Positions 1 through 6,879 are shown, counted from the stretch's first letter. The stretch: DNA of 7,392 nt from Rhodospirillales bacterium (GCA_013205335.1 JABMNB010000753.1:1-7392); one strand, 5' to 3'. Program-made: numbers and translations. Notes: generated by a model not told the origin, from the sequence alone.

Positions 1-72
1 GCACAGCACGACGCCGCTCAATCAACGCCTCGTAACCGAGCTTAAATTCCAAACCCGGCTGTATCAAAGTCG

Positions 73-101
73 TTGACACGTTCCGCGTCAGGTGTTATTC
101 A
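73..101 (+). promoter_or_regulatory. Candidate sigma70-type promoter
   Basis: A perfect TTGACA -35 hexamer (73-78) is followed after 17 bases by TATTCA (96-101), which keeps the first three bases of the -10 consensus. It would give a leader of about 220 bases before the rhodopsin start. A second TTGACA at 274-279 has no good -10 at the right spacing (the best is TTGCAA at 298-303) but would start transcription close to the gene. The choice between them is not settled by sequence. Confidence 0.3.
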
Positions 102-160
102 CTAGATGTGCTGACGTAACGGACGGCAAAAAATATCCTTGCAGATTGACTGGTGATGCC

Positions 161-171
161 CATGTCACATG
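161..171. promoter_or_regulatory. Perfect palindrome CATGT-C-ACATG, possible operator
   Basis: The arms are 5 bases with a 1-base centre, located between the two promoter candidates. The size and symmetry are compatible with a dimeric regulator site, but it does not match the TGT-N12-ACA consensus of PpsR/CrtJ or the CRP/FNR consensus. An 11-base palindrome can arise by chance, so the regulatory role is only inferred. Confidence 0.2.
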
Positions 172-206
172 TCCAGATTGCGTGTCTGTAACCCGTGGAC
201 CGGCAA

Positions 207-219
207 GCTCCCAGGGAGC
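207..219 (+). promoter_or_regulatory. Leader hairpin GCTCCC-A-GGGAGC
   Basis: The inverted repeat has 6-base arms around a single base, so as RNA it would need to open a pair or two to form a loop. The right half with its flank, GGGAGCAAG (214-222), recurs exactly at 313-321, just before the rhodopsin start codon. The left arm GCTCCC could therefore pair either locally or with the ribosome-binding region. This is an inference from complementarity only. Confidence 0.25.
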
Positions 220-331
220 AAGCCTAATGCTTCGTGTATAGATACGATCGTCAGGCCACATCGTAACAGCAGTTTGACAGCAGAGCGCTCATCCTGCTTG
301 CAAATGACCCACGGGAGCAAGAGAGTCTAAG

Positions 332-1117
332 ATGGAACCGTTAACAGTAGCTCAGTTTCTTCTCGTCTACAATGCCTTTTCTTTCACCATCGCGGTGATG
401 GGCGCTGCAACGATTTTCTTTTTCATGCGAAGTTTCCAAGTCGCACCCGCCTATCGCACAGCATTGACTGTGACTGGTTTGGTCACGCTCATCGCCTGCT
501 ATCACTACTTCCGGATTGCGCACTCCTGGGAGGCCGCATACGTCGTCAACGGCGCGACCCTGACTCCCACGACGGCGCTGTTCAACGATGCCTACCGGTA
601 TGTCGATTGGCTGCTGACCGTTCCGCTTCTGCTGATCGAACTCATCCTTGTGATGAAGCTCACCCGGCAGGAAACCATCGCGAAGTGCACCAAGCTTGGC
701 CTGCTTGCCCTGGTCATGGTGGCGCTCGGTTATCCTGGAGAGATTTCGGCCATCCCGAGCACCCGATGGCTCTGGTGGACACTGGCGATGATCCCGTTTC
801 TCATCATCGTCTATGATCTCTTCGTCGGACTGAAGAATTCCATCGCCAGCCAGCCGGAAGCGGTGCGCGGCATGGTCAGCGCAACACGCTGGGTGACTAT
901 TCTCTCATGGTCGTTCTACCCAATCGTGTTCGTCTTCCCGATGATCGGCTTCACCGGCGGTACCGCGAATACCGCGGTGCAGGTCGGCTACACGGTTGCG
1001 GACATCGTCGCCAAGGCAGCGTTCGGTGTGCTTATTTACCTGATCGCCGCCCGGAAGTCTGAGATCGAACTCGAGCAGTCTGCGGCAATGCCGCTCGGCA
1101 GCCGGCAGGCCGCGTAG
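332..1117 (+). CDS. Light-driven proton-pumping rhodopsin (proteorhodopsin/xanthorhodopsin-like)
   Basis: A 261-residue seven-helix membrane protein that binds retinal and is predicted to pump protons outward on illumination. Helix C (residues 89-108) carries Asp92, Thr96 and Glu103, matching proteorhodopsin Asp97 (proton acceptor), Thr101 and Glu108 (proton donor). This is the DTE pattern of outward H+ pumps, not the NDQ pattern of sodium pumps or the NTQ/TSA patterns of chloride pumps. Leu100 sits at the spectral tuning site (Leu105 in green proteorhodopsin), which predicts green absorption. His58 in helix B matches the acceptor-partner histidine. Helix F has Trp193, Tyr196 and Pro197, and helix G has Asp224 and the Schiff-base Lys228. 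There is no cleavable signal peptide, and the C-terminal tail from about 242 is polar. The ATG is preceded by GAGAG at 321-325, 6 bases upstream. Helix E has Trp149 where, by my alignment, antenna-binding xanthorhodopsins have glycine. It is the first gene of the retinal operon. Confidence 0.96.
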   Translation: MEPLTVAQFLLVYNAFSFTIAVMGAATIFFFMRSFQVAPAYRTALTVTGLVTLIACYHYFRIAHSWEAAYVVNGATLTPTTALFNDAYRYVDWLLTVPLLLIELILVMKLTRQETIAKCTKLGLLALVMVALGYPGEISAIPSTRWLWWTLAMIPFLIIVYDLFVGLKNSIASQPEAVRGMVSATRWVTILSWSFYPIVFVFPMIGFTGGTANTAVQVGYTVADIVAKAAFGVLIYLIAARKSEIELEQSAAMPLGSRQAA

Positions 1118-1124
1118 CCTGATC

Positions 1125-2066
1125 ATGTCGGACGTGATGCTCCGCCGGGTCGCAGCGCTGATCGAAGCTGCGACCCGGCATGATGGGGTGTTGGGGCAGG
1201 CATCGCTCTACCACCTCAACACAGGCGGAAGAATGTGGCGGGCGAAGCTCGCCATCGCTTGTGCCGGCGAGCTTGGCGTCGCCGATACCGGCGCCCTTAC
1301 GCTCGCCGCCGCCTGCGAGTTGGTCCACCAGGCATCGGTCGTTCATGATGACGTCCAGGACCAGGCGCCGCTCAGGCGCGGCCAGATGAGTGTCGGCGCA
1401 CGATTCGGTACGCCGGTGGCGATTTGCGTCGGTGACTACCTTCTCATGGCCGCTTTTCGGACACTCGCCGAAGCCCCTCATGACGCCGCGCTGACCCGGC
1501 TGTTCTCAAGCTGCGTGTCGGACATGGCGGCCGGGCAGGCCGAAGGGTTCAACCCCATGCTCTGGTCCACGATAACCCTCACCCGCTACGTCTCCCTGAT
1601 AGAAGCCAAGGCTGGCGCCATGATCGCACTTCCGGTCGAAGCAGCCGCGATGCTGGGCGGGCTTGGCGCGGACGACGTTCTCAGGGCTCGCCAATTTGCT
1701 TGCGCGATGGGGGTTGCCTATCAGATCACCGACGATATCGCGGATGTAGCACTGGACCTTGTGCGCGGCGAGCTGAACGGCGTCCTGGTCCAGGCGGTCT
1801 GTTGCGGCGATCCCGAGCGAGGCAACAGCCTGCGCATGGCCCTCACGTGCGCCGCGGAACAGGGCGTCGCACTCCGGGACGAGACGACTCTGATCGCTTC
1901 GCTGAGGCCTGCCGCTGAAGCAACGATTCGATGGCGCGACTCGCTGCTCGCCGAAGCCATGAAGGAACTGGCCGGTCACCCACTGCGCCGAACTCTGTTC
2001 AACGCGGCGATAGCTCTGGCACCTTCCGTGCCAGCGTCAGCCATGGGCAGCCAGGATGCCGCGTGA
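1125..2066 (+). CDS. crtE: Polyprenyl diphosphate synthase, probable geranylgeranyl diphosphate synthase CrtE
   Basis: A 313-residue soluble enzyme of the trans-isoprenyl diphosphate synthase family. In this operon it should build the C20 precursor of phytoene by adding isopentenyl diphosphate to allylic diphosphates. The first aspartate-rich motif is DDVQD at 75-79, followed by LRRG at 83-86; the second is DDIAD at 203-207. The motif AAGQAEG (135-141) also fits. Oddities: the first motif lacks the two-residue insertion (DDxxxxD) of classical bacterial CrtE. Small residues (Ala70, Ser71) precede it, as in longer-chain synthases. The N-terminal GGKRxRP motif is GGRMWRA (34-40). The usual GK-x-T after the second motif reads Gly215-Glu216-Leu217-Asn218, and no lysine follows until 280. 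It starts 7 bases after the rhodopsin stop with no clear Shine-Dalgarno, so coupling to upstream translation is likely. The crtE assignment rests largely on context. Confidence 0.88.
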   Translation: MSDVMLRRVAALIEAATRHDGVLGQASLYHLNTGGRMWRAKLAIACAGELGVADTGALTLAAACELVHQASVVHDDVQDQAPLRRGQMSVGARFGTPVAICVGDYLLMAAFRTLAEAPHDAALTRLFSSCVSDMAAGQAEGFNPMLWSTITLTRYVSLIEAKAGAMIALPVEAAAMLGGLGADDVLRARQFACAMGVAYQITDDIADVALDLVRGELNGVLVQAVCCGDPERGNSLRMALTCAAEQGVALRDETTLIASLRPAAEATIRWRDSLLAEAMKELAGHPLRRTLFNAAIALAPSVPASAMGSQDAA

Positions 2067-3552
2067 TGGCCTCGGGCCGCCCGGCGCCCAACACGTCGTT
2101 GTTATCGGCGCGGGCTTCGGCGGCATCGCCGCTGCTCTGCGGGCCCGGCGGCTGGGCTACCAGGTGACCGTCGTGGAGCGCCTGCCGGCAATCGGCGGCC
2201 GCGCCCGTGTGTTCCAGCAGGATGGCTTCACCTTCGACGCGGGCCCGACCGTCATCACAGCACCACAGCTTTTCGACGAGCTGTTTGCCTTGTTCGGGGA
2301 GCGCCTGAGCGATCATGTCGAGCTGCTTCCCGTCCGCCCTTGGTACCGCATTTTGTTCGCCGATGGGCGGCATTTCGAGTACGGCAGCTCAGCAGAGGAA
2401 ATGCGGGCAGCGGTGGCCGCGTTCGCGCCCGACGATTTGGCCGGTTATGACCGCCTCATGCAGCGGTCGCGCGCGCTGTACGAGGTAGGTTTCGATCAGC
2501 TCGGCGCGCAGCCCTTTCACACGGCGCGTTCGATGCTGCGCGCCCTGCCGGCGATCATTCGCTTCGGCGGATACAGATCGGTTTCGTCGCTGGTCGCCGG
2601 TTTCATCCGCGACGAAGCCCTGCGCAAGGTGTTCAGCCTGCAGCCGCTGCTGATCGGCGGGCATCCGTTCCGCACGTCGGCGATCTACGCTTTGATCCCA
2701 TATCTGGAACAAAAATGGGGCGTGTGGTTTCCGCGCGGTGGCACTGGTGCTCTCGTATCCGCACTCGAAGGCCTCATGGTCCGCCATGGCATAAGGCTGC
2801 AGCTGGGGCGCACGGTATCGCGCATCTTGGTTAGCGGGGGGCGCGCCGCCGGCGTCGAACTGGACGGCGGGGTGCGATTGCCCGCCGATATCGTGATCGC
2901 CAATTCCGATGCGCCGCACGTGCATGCGGCGCTGCTGCCCGACCCGGTGCGCCGCATGCGCCAAGTGGATCGCATGAACTATTCGATGGGGTTGTTCGTG
3001 CTGTGCTTCGGCACCGATCGAAGCTGGCCCGACGTGGCGCACCACACGATCATCCTCGGCGAGCGCTGGCGCACCCTGCTCGACGAGATCTTCGACGGCG
3101 ACCAGGTGCCGAACGACCCCAGCCTTTACCTGCATCGTCCCGCCGCCACCGATGCGAGCCTCCAGCCGCCCGGGCAGGATGGCTTCTACGTCCTGGCCCC
3201 GGTACCGAACCTGCGCGCCGGCATCGACTGGGATCGCGCCGCCCCCCTGCTGCGCAACCGCATCCTGAAGCTGTTGGAGGAGCGCGTCCTACCAGGATTG
3301 TCGGGCCATATCGTCACCGAACGCAGCATGACGCCGCAGGATTTCGCCCATGACTATCTCAGCCGTCACGGCGCTGGGTTTTCCGTTGCGCCAACTCTGC
3401 TGCAATCGGCATTTTTCCGGTTTCACAATCAGGGGCCCATTCCGGGGCTCTACCTTGTGGGCGCGGGAACCCACCCAGGCGCCGGCGTCCCGGGTGTGCT
3501 GACCACGGCGAAGGTTATGGAATCCCTGCTCGCGGCCGAGACGGTCCATTGA
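2056..3552 (+). CDS. crtI: Phytoene desaturase CrtI (phytoene to lycopene)
   Basis: A 498-residue FAD-dependent, membrane-associated desaturase that introduces the double bonds turning 15-cis-phytoene into lycopene. The N-terminus has a dinucleotide-binding fold: HVVVIGAGFGG (13-23, GxGxxG at Gly18, Gly20 and Gly23), then the ribose-binding Glu41 and IGGRA (46-50). DAGPTVIT (61-68) is typical of bacterial CrtI. The C-terminal carotenoid desaturase signature is present, with GAGTHPGAGVPG at about 469-480 followed by the usual terminal helix. The length is normal for the family (about 490-510). The ATG lies inside the end of crtE with an 11-base overlap; about 13 residues precede the Rossmann strand, so this start is plausible and no better one is obvious. 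Related desaturases (CrtN, CrtD) share the motifs; the crtE-crtB-crtY context favours CrtI. Confidence 0.95.
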   Translation: MPRDGLGPPGAQHVVVIGAGFGGIAAALRARRLGYQVTVVERLPAIGGRARVFQQDGFTFDAGPTVITAPQLFDELFALFGERLSDHVELLPVRPWYRILFADGRHFEYGSSAEEMRAAVAAFAPDDLAGYDRLMQRSRALYEVGFDQLGAQPFHTARSMLRALPAIIRFGGYRSVSSLVAGFIRDEALRKVFSLQPLLIGGHPFRTSAIYALIPYLEQKWGVWFPRGGTGALVSALEGLMVRHGIRLQLGRTVSRILVSGGRAAGVELDGGVRLPADIVIANSDAPHVHAALLPDPVRRMRQVDRMNYSMGLFVLCFGTDRSWPDVAHHTIILGERWRTLLDEIFDGDQVPNDPSLYLHRPAATDASLQPPGQDGFYVLAPVPNLRAGIDWDRAAPLLRNRILKLLEERVLPGLSGHIVTERSMTPQDFAHDYLSRHGAGFSVAPTLLQSAFFRFHNQGPIPGLYLVGAGTHPGAGVPGVLTTAKVMESLLAAETVH

Positions 3553-4403
3553 CGGACGCGGTAACCATTCTGGCGCGCTTTGGGCAAAGCTTCCGCCTTG
3601 CCGGCCGCTTGCTGCCGAGCTCGACCTTGGCGGATGCCGCCGAACTCTATGCCTTCTGCCGCGGCGTCGACGACTTGGCTGATGAATGTGTCGACCCCGG
3701 CGCGGCGCGTGCCGAACTTCTGCTGCTGCGCGACGCGGTATTGGCCGGCGATGACGGCCACCCGATGGCGGCGCGCTTTCTGGCTCTGCAGCGCCGGTGC
3801 GGCCTTGATCCGAGCGCGGCCATTACGCTGATCGAGACAGTGCTCTCCGACCTTGACCCAGTGCGTGTCGAGGATGAAGCCGAGCTGCTGCGATACGCCT
3901 ACGGCGCTGCCGGTACAGTAGGCCTGATGATGTGCCCGATCCTGGATGCACGCGGTGCTGCCGCGACGACCTATGCCATCGATCTTGGCATTGCGATGCA
4001 ACTGACGAACATTGCGCGTGACGTTGCGGAGGATGCAAAGCGCGGCCGGTTGTATTTGCCTGCCACCTGGCTGCCGACTGACCTCGGTGTTGCGCGATTG
4101 CACGAGGCCCCAAATGCCGTCTTCAGTGCCGTGAAACTACTGCTGGATCGCGCGGATTGCCGGTACCGCAGCGCTGAACTGGGTTACAGTTATCTCCCAC
4201 CACGGGTCCGGCCGGCCATCCGCGCCGCGGCCAGGATCTACGAGGAGATCGGCCGCCGTATCCTGCACCACGGTCCCGACTATCTTGATGCAGGCCGCTG
4301 TATCGTGCCGATGCCGCGCAAACTTTTTCTGTTGGCTGGAAGTCTGGTCGCCGCGCCCATGCGCAGCGGTCCCGATCTTGTGCCACGCGATTCTAGACTA
4401 TGA
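3549..4403 (+). CDS. crtB: Phytoene synthase CrtB, TTG start
   Basis: A 284-residue squalene/phytoene synthase family enzyme that condenses two geranylgeranyl diphosphates head to head to phytoene, the committed carotenoid step. Both aspartate-rich motifs are intact: DDLAD at 41-45 and DVAED at 158-162. The second lies within the family signature running from QLTNIARD through RGRLYLP (151-170). The region YAYGAAGTVGLMM (116-128) also matches the family. The start is TTG at 3549, which overlaps the crtI stop as TTGA. No in-frame ATG occurs before the conserved N-terminal block (FGQSFRLAGRLLPSST, 11-26), so a later start would cut into the enzyme. GAGACGG just upstream may serve as a weak ribosome-binding site. 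The length is slightly short against common CrtB (about 300), with the shortfall at the C-terminus. It overlaps crtY by 4 bases. Confidence 0.95.
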   Translation: MTDAVTILARFGQSFRLAGRLLPSSTLADAAELYAFCRGVDDLADECVDPGAARAELLLLRDAVLAGDDGHPMAARFLALQRRCGLDPSAAITLIETVLSDLDPVRVEDEAELLRYAYGAAGTVGLMMCPILDARGAAATTYAIDLGIAMQLTNIARDVAEDAKRGRLYLPATWLPTDLGVARLHEAPNAVFSAVKLLLDRADCRYRSAELGYSYLPPRVRPAIRAAARIYEEIGRRILHHGPDYLDAGRCIVPMPRKLFLLAGSLVAAPMRSGPDLVPRDSRL

Positions 4404-5569
4404 CCGTCCGGCAAGATTATGACGTGGCCATCCTGGGTGCCGGTCTCGCCGGATTGAGCCTAGCCGCGCGCCTCGCCGCGACGTGTTTCTCGAGCTTGCG
4501 GGTGCTGTTGGTGGAGTCGCGCGTGGCCTATGCTCGTGACCGGACTTGGTCCTACTGGGCACTAGACTCGCATCCATTCCAGGCAGCGGTGTCCGCCTCC
4601 TGGGAGCGTTGGGCGGTGGCGGCAGATGGCATACATGTGGTCTGCGCCGCTGAAGATCTGCGCTATGAGTCCATCCCTTCAGACGCGTTTTATCGCCTCG
4701 CTTTTGATATGGTTCGTGCGGCCCCTCACATCGACCTTCACCTGGGTGCGTCGGCAATCGCGGTCGAGGATACCAGCGGGGTGCAGGTGACCTTCGGGTC
4801 GACATCGGTCCGTACCGCGATGGCCTTCGACACACGACCGACAAACCGCGCCCGGGCCCACGGGCTAATCCAACTCTTCGGCGGCCTGGAGATTGAGACA
4901 GACAAACCCGTCTTCGATGCCGGAACCGCTATGCTCATGGATTTCCGCTGCGCCCAGGCCGGTGCCGCGCATTTCACCTACGTATTGCCATCCAGCAATC
5001 ACCGCGCCTTGGTGGAAGACACATGGTTCGCGCCCCCTGGCCTGCATCCGCCGGACCATGTCACGGCGATCCGATCTTACATGCGAAGTCGCTATGGCGT
5101 GGAGCGGTTCGCCACCCTCTTCGAGGAACAGGGCGCCCTCCCGATGGACCCAGTGTTTCGGCCGCGTGTCGGTCAGCGCCTGTTGCCCCTAGGTGTGGCG
5201 GGCGGTGCCACCCGCCCGAGCACCGGCTATGCGTTCCATGCGATCCAGTCGCGCTGTGATGACCTCGCGCAGGACCTGTTGGCCGGACGCTGGCCAAGGC
5301 CAGCGCGGGCCCGGCCCGCGTTAGTGCGGATGATGGATAGGGTGCTGCTGGATCTCCTCGGGCGCCAGCCGGAACTCGCCCCGCGCATCTTCGCTGCGTT
5401 GTTCAAGAACTGTGAGCCAAGGGCACTCGTGAGGTTTCTTAATGACAGCGCCCGCCCCACCGATTTCGTCGCTGTTGCCGCCGCTATTCCCTTCGCGCCC
5501 ACCGTCACCGCGGCCTTGCGGCTTGCCATGAGGCGGAAGGAATGGCCGAACTCCATCACCGTTGGTTAG
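4400..5569 (+). CDS. crtY: Lycopene beta-cyclase CrtY
   Basis: A 389-residue flavoprotein of the bacterial CrtY family that cyclises both ends of lycopene to give beta-carotene. The N-terminal fold DVAILGAGLAGLSLA (8-22) carries GxGLAG, with Glu39 ending the second strand. RTWSYW (48-53) corresponds to the TWSFW block of cyclases. MDFR (about 174-177) and the FTYVLPSSNHRALVEDTWF segment (about 187-205) are family blocks. The segment LPLGVAGGATRPSTGYAF (about 255-272) matches the G-GG-x-PSTGY motif. The length is normal. The ATG overlaps the crtB stop (ATGA at 4400-4403), with no clear Shine-Dalgarno, so translational coupling is likely. With no hydroxylase or ketolase nearby, its beta-carotene product should pass directly to Blh. 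Confidence 0.94.
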   Translation: MTVRQDYDVAILGAGLAGLSLAARLAATCFSSLRVLLVESRVAYARDRTWSYWALDSHPFQAAVSASWERWAVAADGIHVVCAAEDLRYESIPSDAFYRLAFDMVRAAPHIDLHLGASAIAVEDTSGVQVTFGSTSVRTAMAFDTRPTNRARAHGLIQLFGGLEIETDKPVFDAGTAMLMDFRCAQAGAAHFTYVLPSSNHRALVEDTWFAPPGLHPPDHVTAIRSYMRSRYGVERFATLFEEQGALPMDPVFRPRVGQRLLPLGVAGGATRPSTGYAFHAIQSRCDDLAQDLLAGRWPRPARARPALVRMMDRVLLDLLGRQPELAPRIFAALFKNCEPRALVRFLNDSARPTDFVAVAAAIPFAPTVTAALRLAMRRKEWPNSITVG

Positions 5570-6513
5570 GCCGAGCCTTGCGGCTGCAACTTGCAGTCGC
5601 CACGGCCGGGTTCACCGCTTTTTGTGCGCTTGCAGTCATGGGTATGCGCTTCGATTTCGGGCTGCAACTCGCCGTCCTGCTGGCCGGGATCGTGCTGGTC
5701 GGCTTTCCGCACGGCGCGTTCGACCATCTCGTGGCGCGGCCGGTTCTGTTGCCCCGACTTGGCCCGCTTTGGTGGCTGCCCTTCCTACTCGGCTATCTGG
5801 GCCTTGCTGGCCTTGTCTGGCTGGGCTGGATGATCGCGCCCGCCACCACGCTGGCGTTGTTTCTTGTGGGCTCGGTGCTGCATTTTGGCCTCGGCGACAC
5901 CGAGGACGGGCTCCTACCCGGTCGCGTGCCGCGTTTGCTTGGCATCGTGACCTACGGTGCTTTGCCGATCCTGCTGCCGATTGCGCTGCATCCGGCCGAG
6001 GCAGCCCCGGTGCTGGCGGCGATAGCCGGGTGGGACCCGGCCGTAATGCAGCGCGTGCTCAGCAGCGCCGTCTGGCTGCTGCCAGCCTGGGCGGTCGCTT
6101 TCGGCTGGATCATCAGCGTGGCGTGGCGCGAGCGGCAGAGTGTATCGGAGCGTATCGCAACAGCAGCCGGCTTCGTGCTTCTGCCGCCGGTGCTGGCGTT
6201 TGGGCTGTATTTTGGCCTCGGCCACTCGGTGAGGCATGTTCTGCGGCTTGGCGCCTGGCGGAACGAGGCCCAACCCAAGGTGGCCGCGCGCTGGGTCGCG
6301 ACCGTGATGCTGCCGGCCGGCGCTGTCTGCGCGGCGGGGCTGGTCGGCCTGGCGTGGTTCGACGACGACACGACGACCGGGCTGCTGGCACCGGCGTTCC
6401 GCATCATCGCGGCTTTGACGCTGCCACACATGATCGTCACGAGTTGGCTGGAGCCCGCGCCGCTCGATTCTGGCCCCACCCCCGGGGAGCGACCCACGGC
6501 AGCACGAGGCTAA
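5542..6513 (+). CDS. blh: Beta-carotene 15,15'-dioxygenase, Brp/Blh family
   Basis: A 323-residue multi-pass membrane enzyme, iron-dependent in characterised members, that cleaves beta-carotene centrally into two retinals. The family motifs occur in order: GFPHGAFDH (54-62), VLHFGLGD (112-119), YFGLGHSVRH (223-232) and LPHMIV (294-299). His57, His114, His228 and His232 correspond in spacing to the four histidines reported as iron-binding in a characterised marine bacterial Blh (His57-His114 are 57 apart, His228-His232 are 4 apart). Several hydrophobic spans are visible, for example 14-34, 40-55, 76-98, 101-117, 135-150 and 250-272. The start lies 28 bases inside crtY, with GAGG at 5530-5533 eight bases upstream. 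The last about 20 residues are polar and rich in Pro and Gly. Its presence beside a rhodopsin shows that the cell can make its own retinal. A long alternative frame over the same DNA is a GC-driven shadow. Confidence 0.95.
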   Translation: MAELHHRWLGRALRLQLAVATAGFTAFCALAVMGMRFDFGLQLAVLLAGIVLVGFPHGAFDHLVARPVLLPRLGPLWWLPFLLGYLGLAGLVWLGWMIAPATTLALFLVGSVLHFGLGDTEDGLLPGRVPRLLGIVTYGALPILLPIALHPAEAAPVLAAIAGWDPAVMQRVLSSAVWLLPAWAVAFGWIISVAWRERQSVSERIATAAGFVLLPPVLAFGLYFGLGHSVRHVLRLGAWRNEAQPKVAARWVATVMLPAGAVCAAGLVGLAWFDDDTTTGLLAPAFRIIAALTLPHMIVTSWLEPAPLDSGPTPGERPTAARG

Positions 6514-6798
6514 GAAGAATGTCATAGTCTCGGGATGAAGCGCGGAGATGTTTTGGGTTGGATGCATCTGCTCATGCAATGACCCGCAGAGGCGTGGCAG
6601 CGCCTAATGAGGAGGCCTAGCCGTGAAGGATCGATGGAACAGCGATCCGATGTAGTCAACTGGCACGGAACGTTCCACCCTCGCTTTCGACACGAGCTGG
6701 GCACGCGCAGGCCTAAAGGTGGCTCGGGAAATTCGGACCGCCCGATAGGTGGATTTCCTGGCTGACAGCGGCGATTTTGCCGCGGATCAGGAGCGAAC
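6514..6798. other. Intergenic region between blh and the IS remnant
   Basis: No gene is recognised in about 285 bases. There is a weak inverted repeat GGATCG/CGATCC (6628-6633, 6643-6648) with a 9-base loop and a short AGGCG/CGCCT stem (6590-6594, 6601-6605). Neither is followed by a T-tract, so no credible intrinsic terminator for the operon is seen. The final part, before 6799, would be the left end of the IS3-type element, but I cannot define its terminal inverted repeat. Confidence 0.5.
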
Positions 6799-6879
6799 AT
6801 GACGAAGCGAACACGACGAACGCACAGCCCGGCTTTCAAGGCAAAGGTGGCGGTGGCGGCGATCAAGGGCGAGAAAACT
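6799..6879 (+). pseudogene. IS3-family transposase OrfA, N-terminal remnant
   Basis: The first 27 codons read MTKRTRRTHSPAFKAKVAVA followed by AIKGEKT. This is a typical start of an IS3/IS911-group OrfA, the small protein whose N-terminal helix-turn-helix binds the element's ends. An AGGAG ribosome-binding site lies 5 bases upstream (6789-6793). After EKT the expected continuation (an AELAQ..DVHPNQI-like segment) is absent, and the frame runs into unrelated Gly-rich sequence, stopping at 6981. No OrfB follows. Full OrfA proteins are roughly 90-100 residues, so this is a truncated, non-functional copy, probably broken by insertion or recombination at about 6879. Confidence 0.75.

Larger units (their letters stand above)
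1..331. other. Non-coding leader upstream of the rhodopsin operon
   Basis: No convincing complete gene lies here. The stretch is by eye less GC-rich than the crt genes. It holds two TTGACA hexamers (73-78 and 274-279), a CATGT-C-ACATG palindrome (161-171), a GCTCCC-A-GGGAGC palindrome (207-219) and the 8-base palindrome GAGCGCTC (283-290). CAGATTG occurs twice (142-148, 174-180). A minus-strand open stretch runs off the left edge (about 94 to 2) but cannot be recognised. The long untranslated stretch directly before the first gene of an operon suggests that the operon's control signals lie here. Confidence 0.6.

Noticed and set aside
1..331. PpsR/CrtJ-type TGT-N12-ACA operator pair
   Set aside because: I found no correctly spaced pair, and the palindrome at 161-171 has different spacing.
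2389..3135. A 248-codon minus-strand open frame opposite crtI
   Set aside because: It is antisense to strongly conserved CrtI sequence, has no recognisable domain, and long antisense frames are expected in high-GC DNA.
3450..4103. A 217-codon minus-strand open frame across crtI/crtB
   Set aside because: It spans the junction of two well-supported genes with a composition typical of antisense shadows and no known motif.
5562..6527. A 321-codon open frame overlapping almost all of blh in another frame
   Set aside because: The translation is rich in Arg, Ala and Pro with no family motifs, while the blh frame carries all the conserved histidine motifs. It is a GC-driven shadow.
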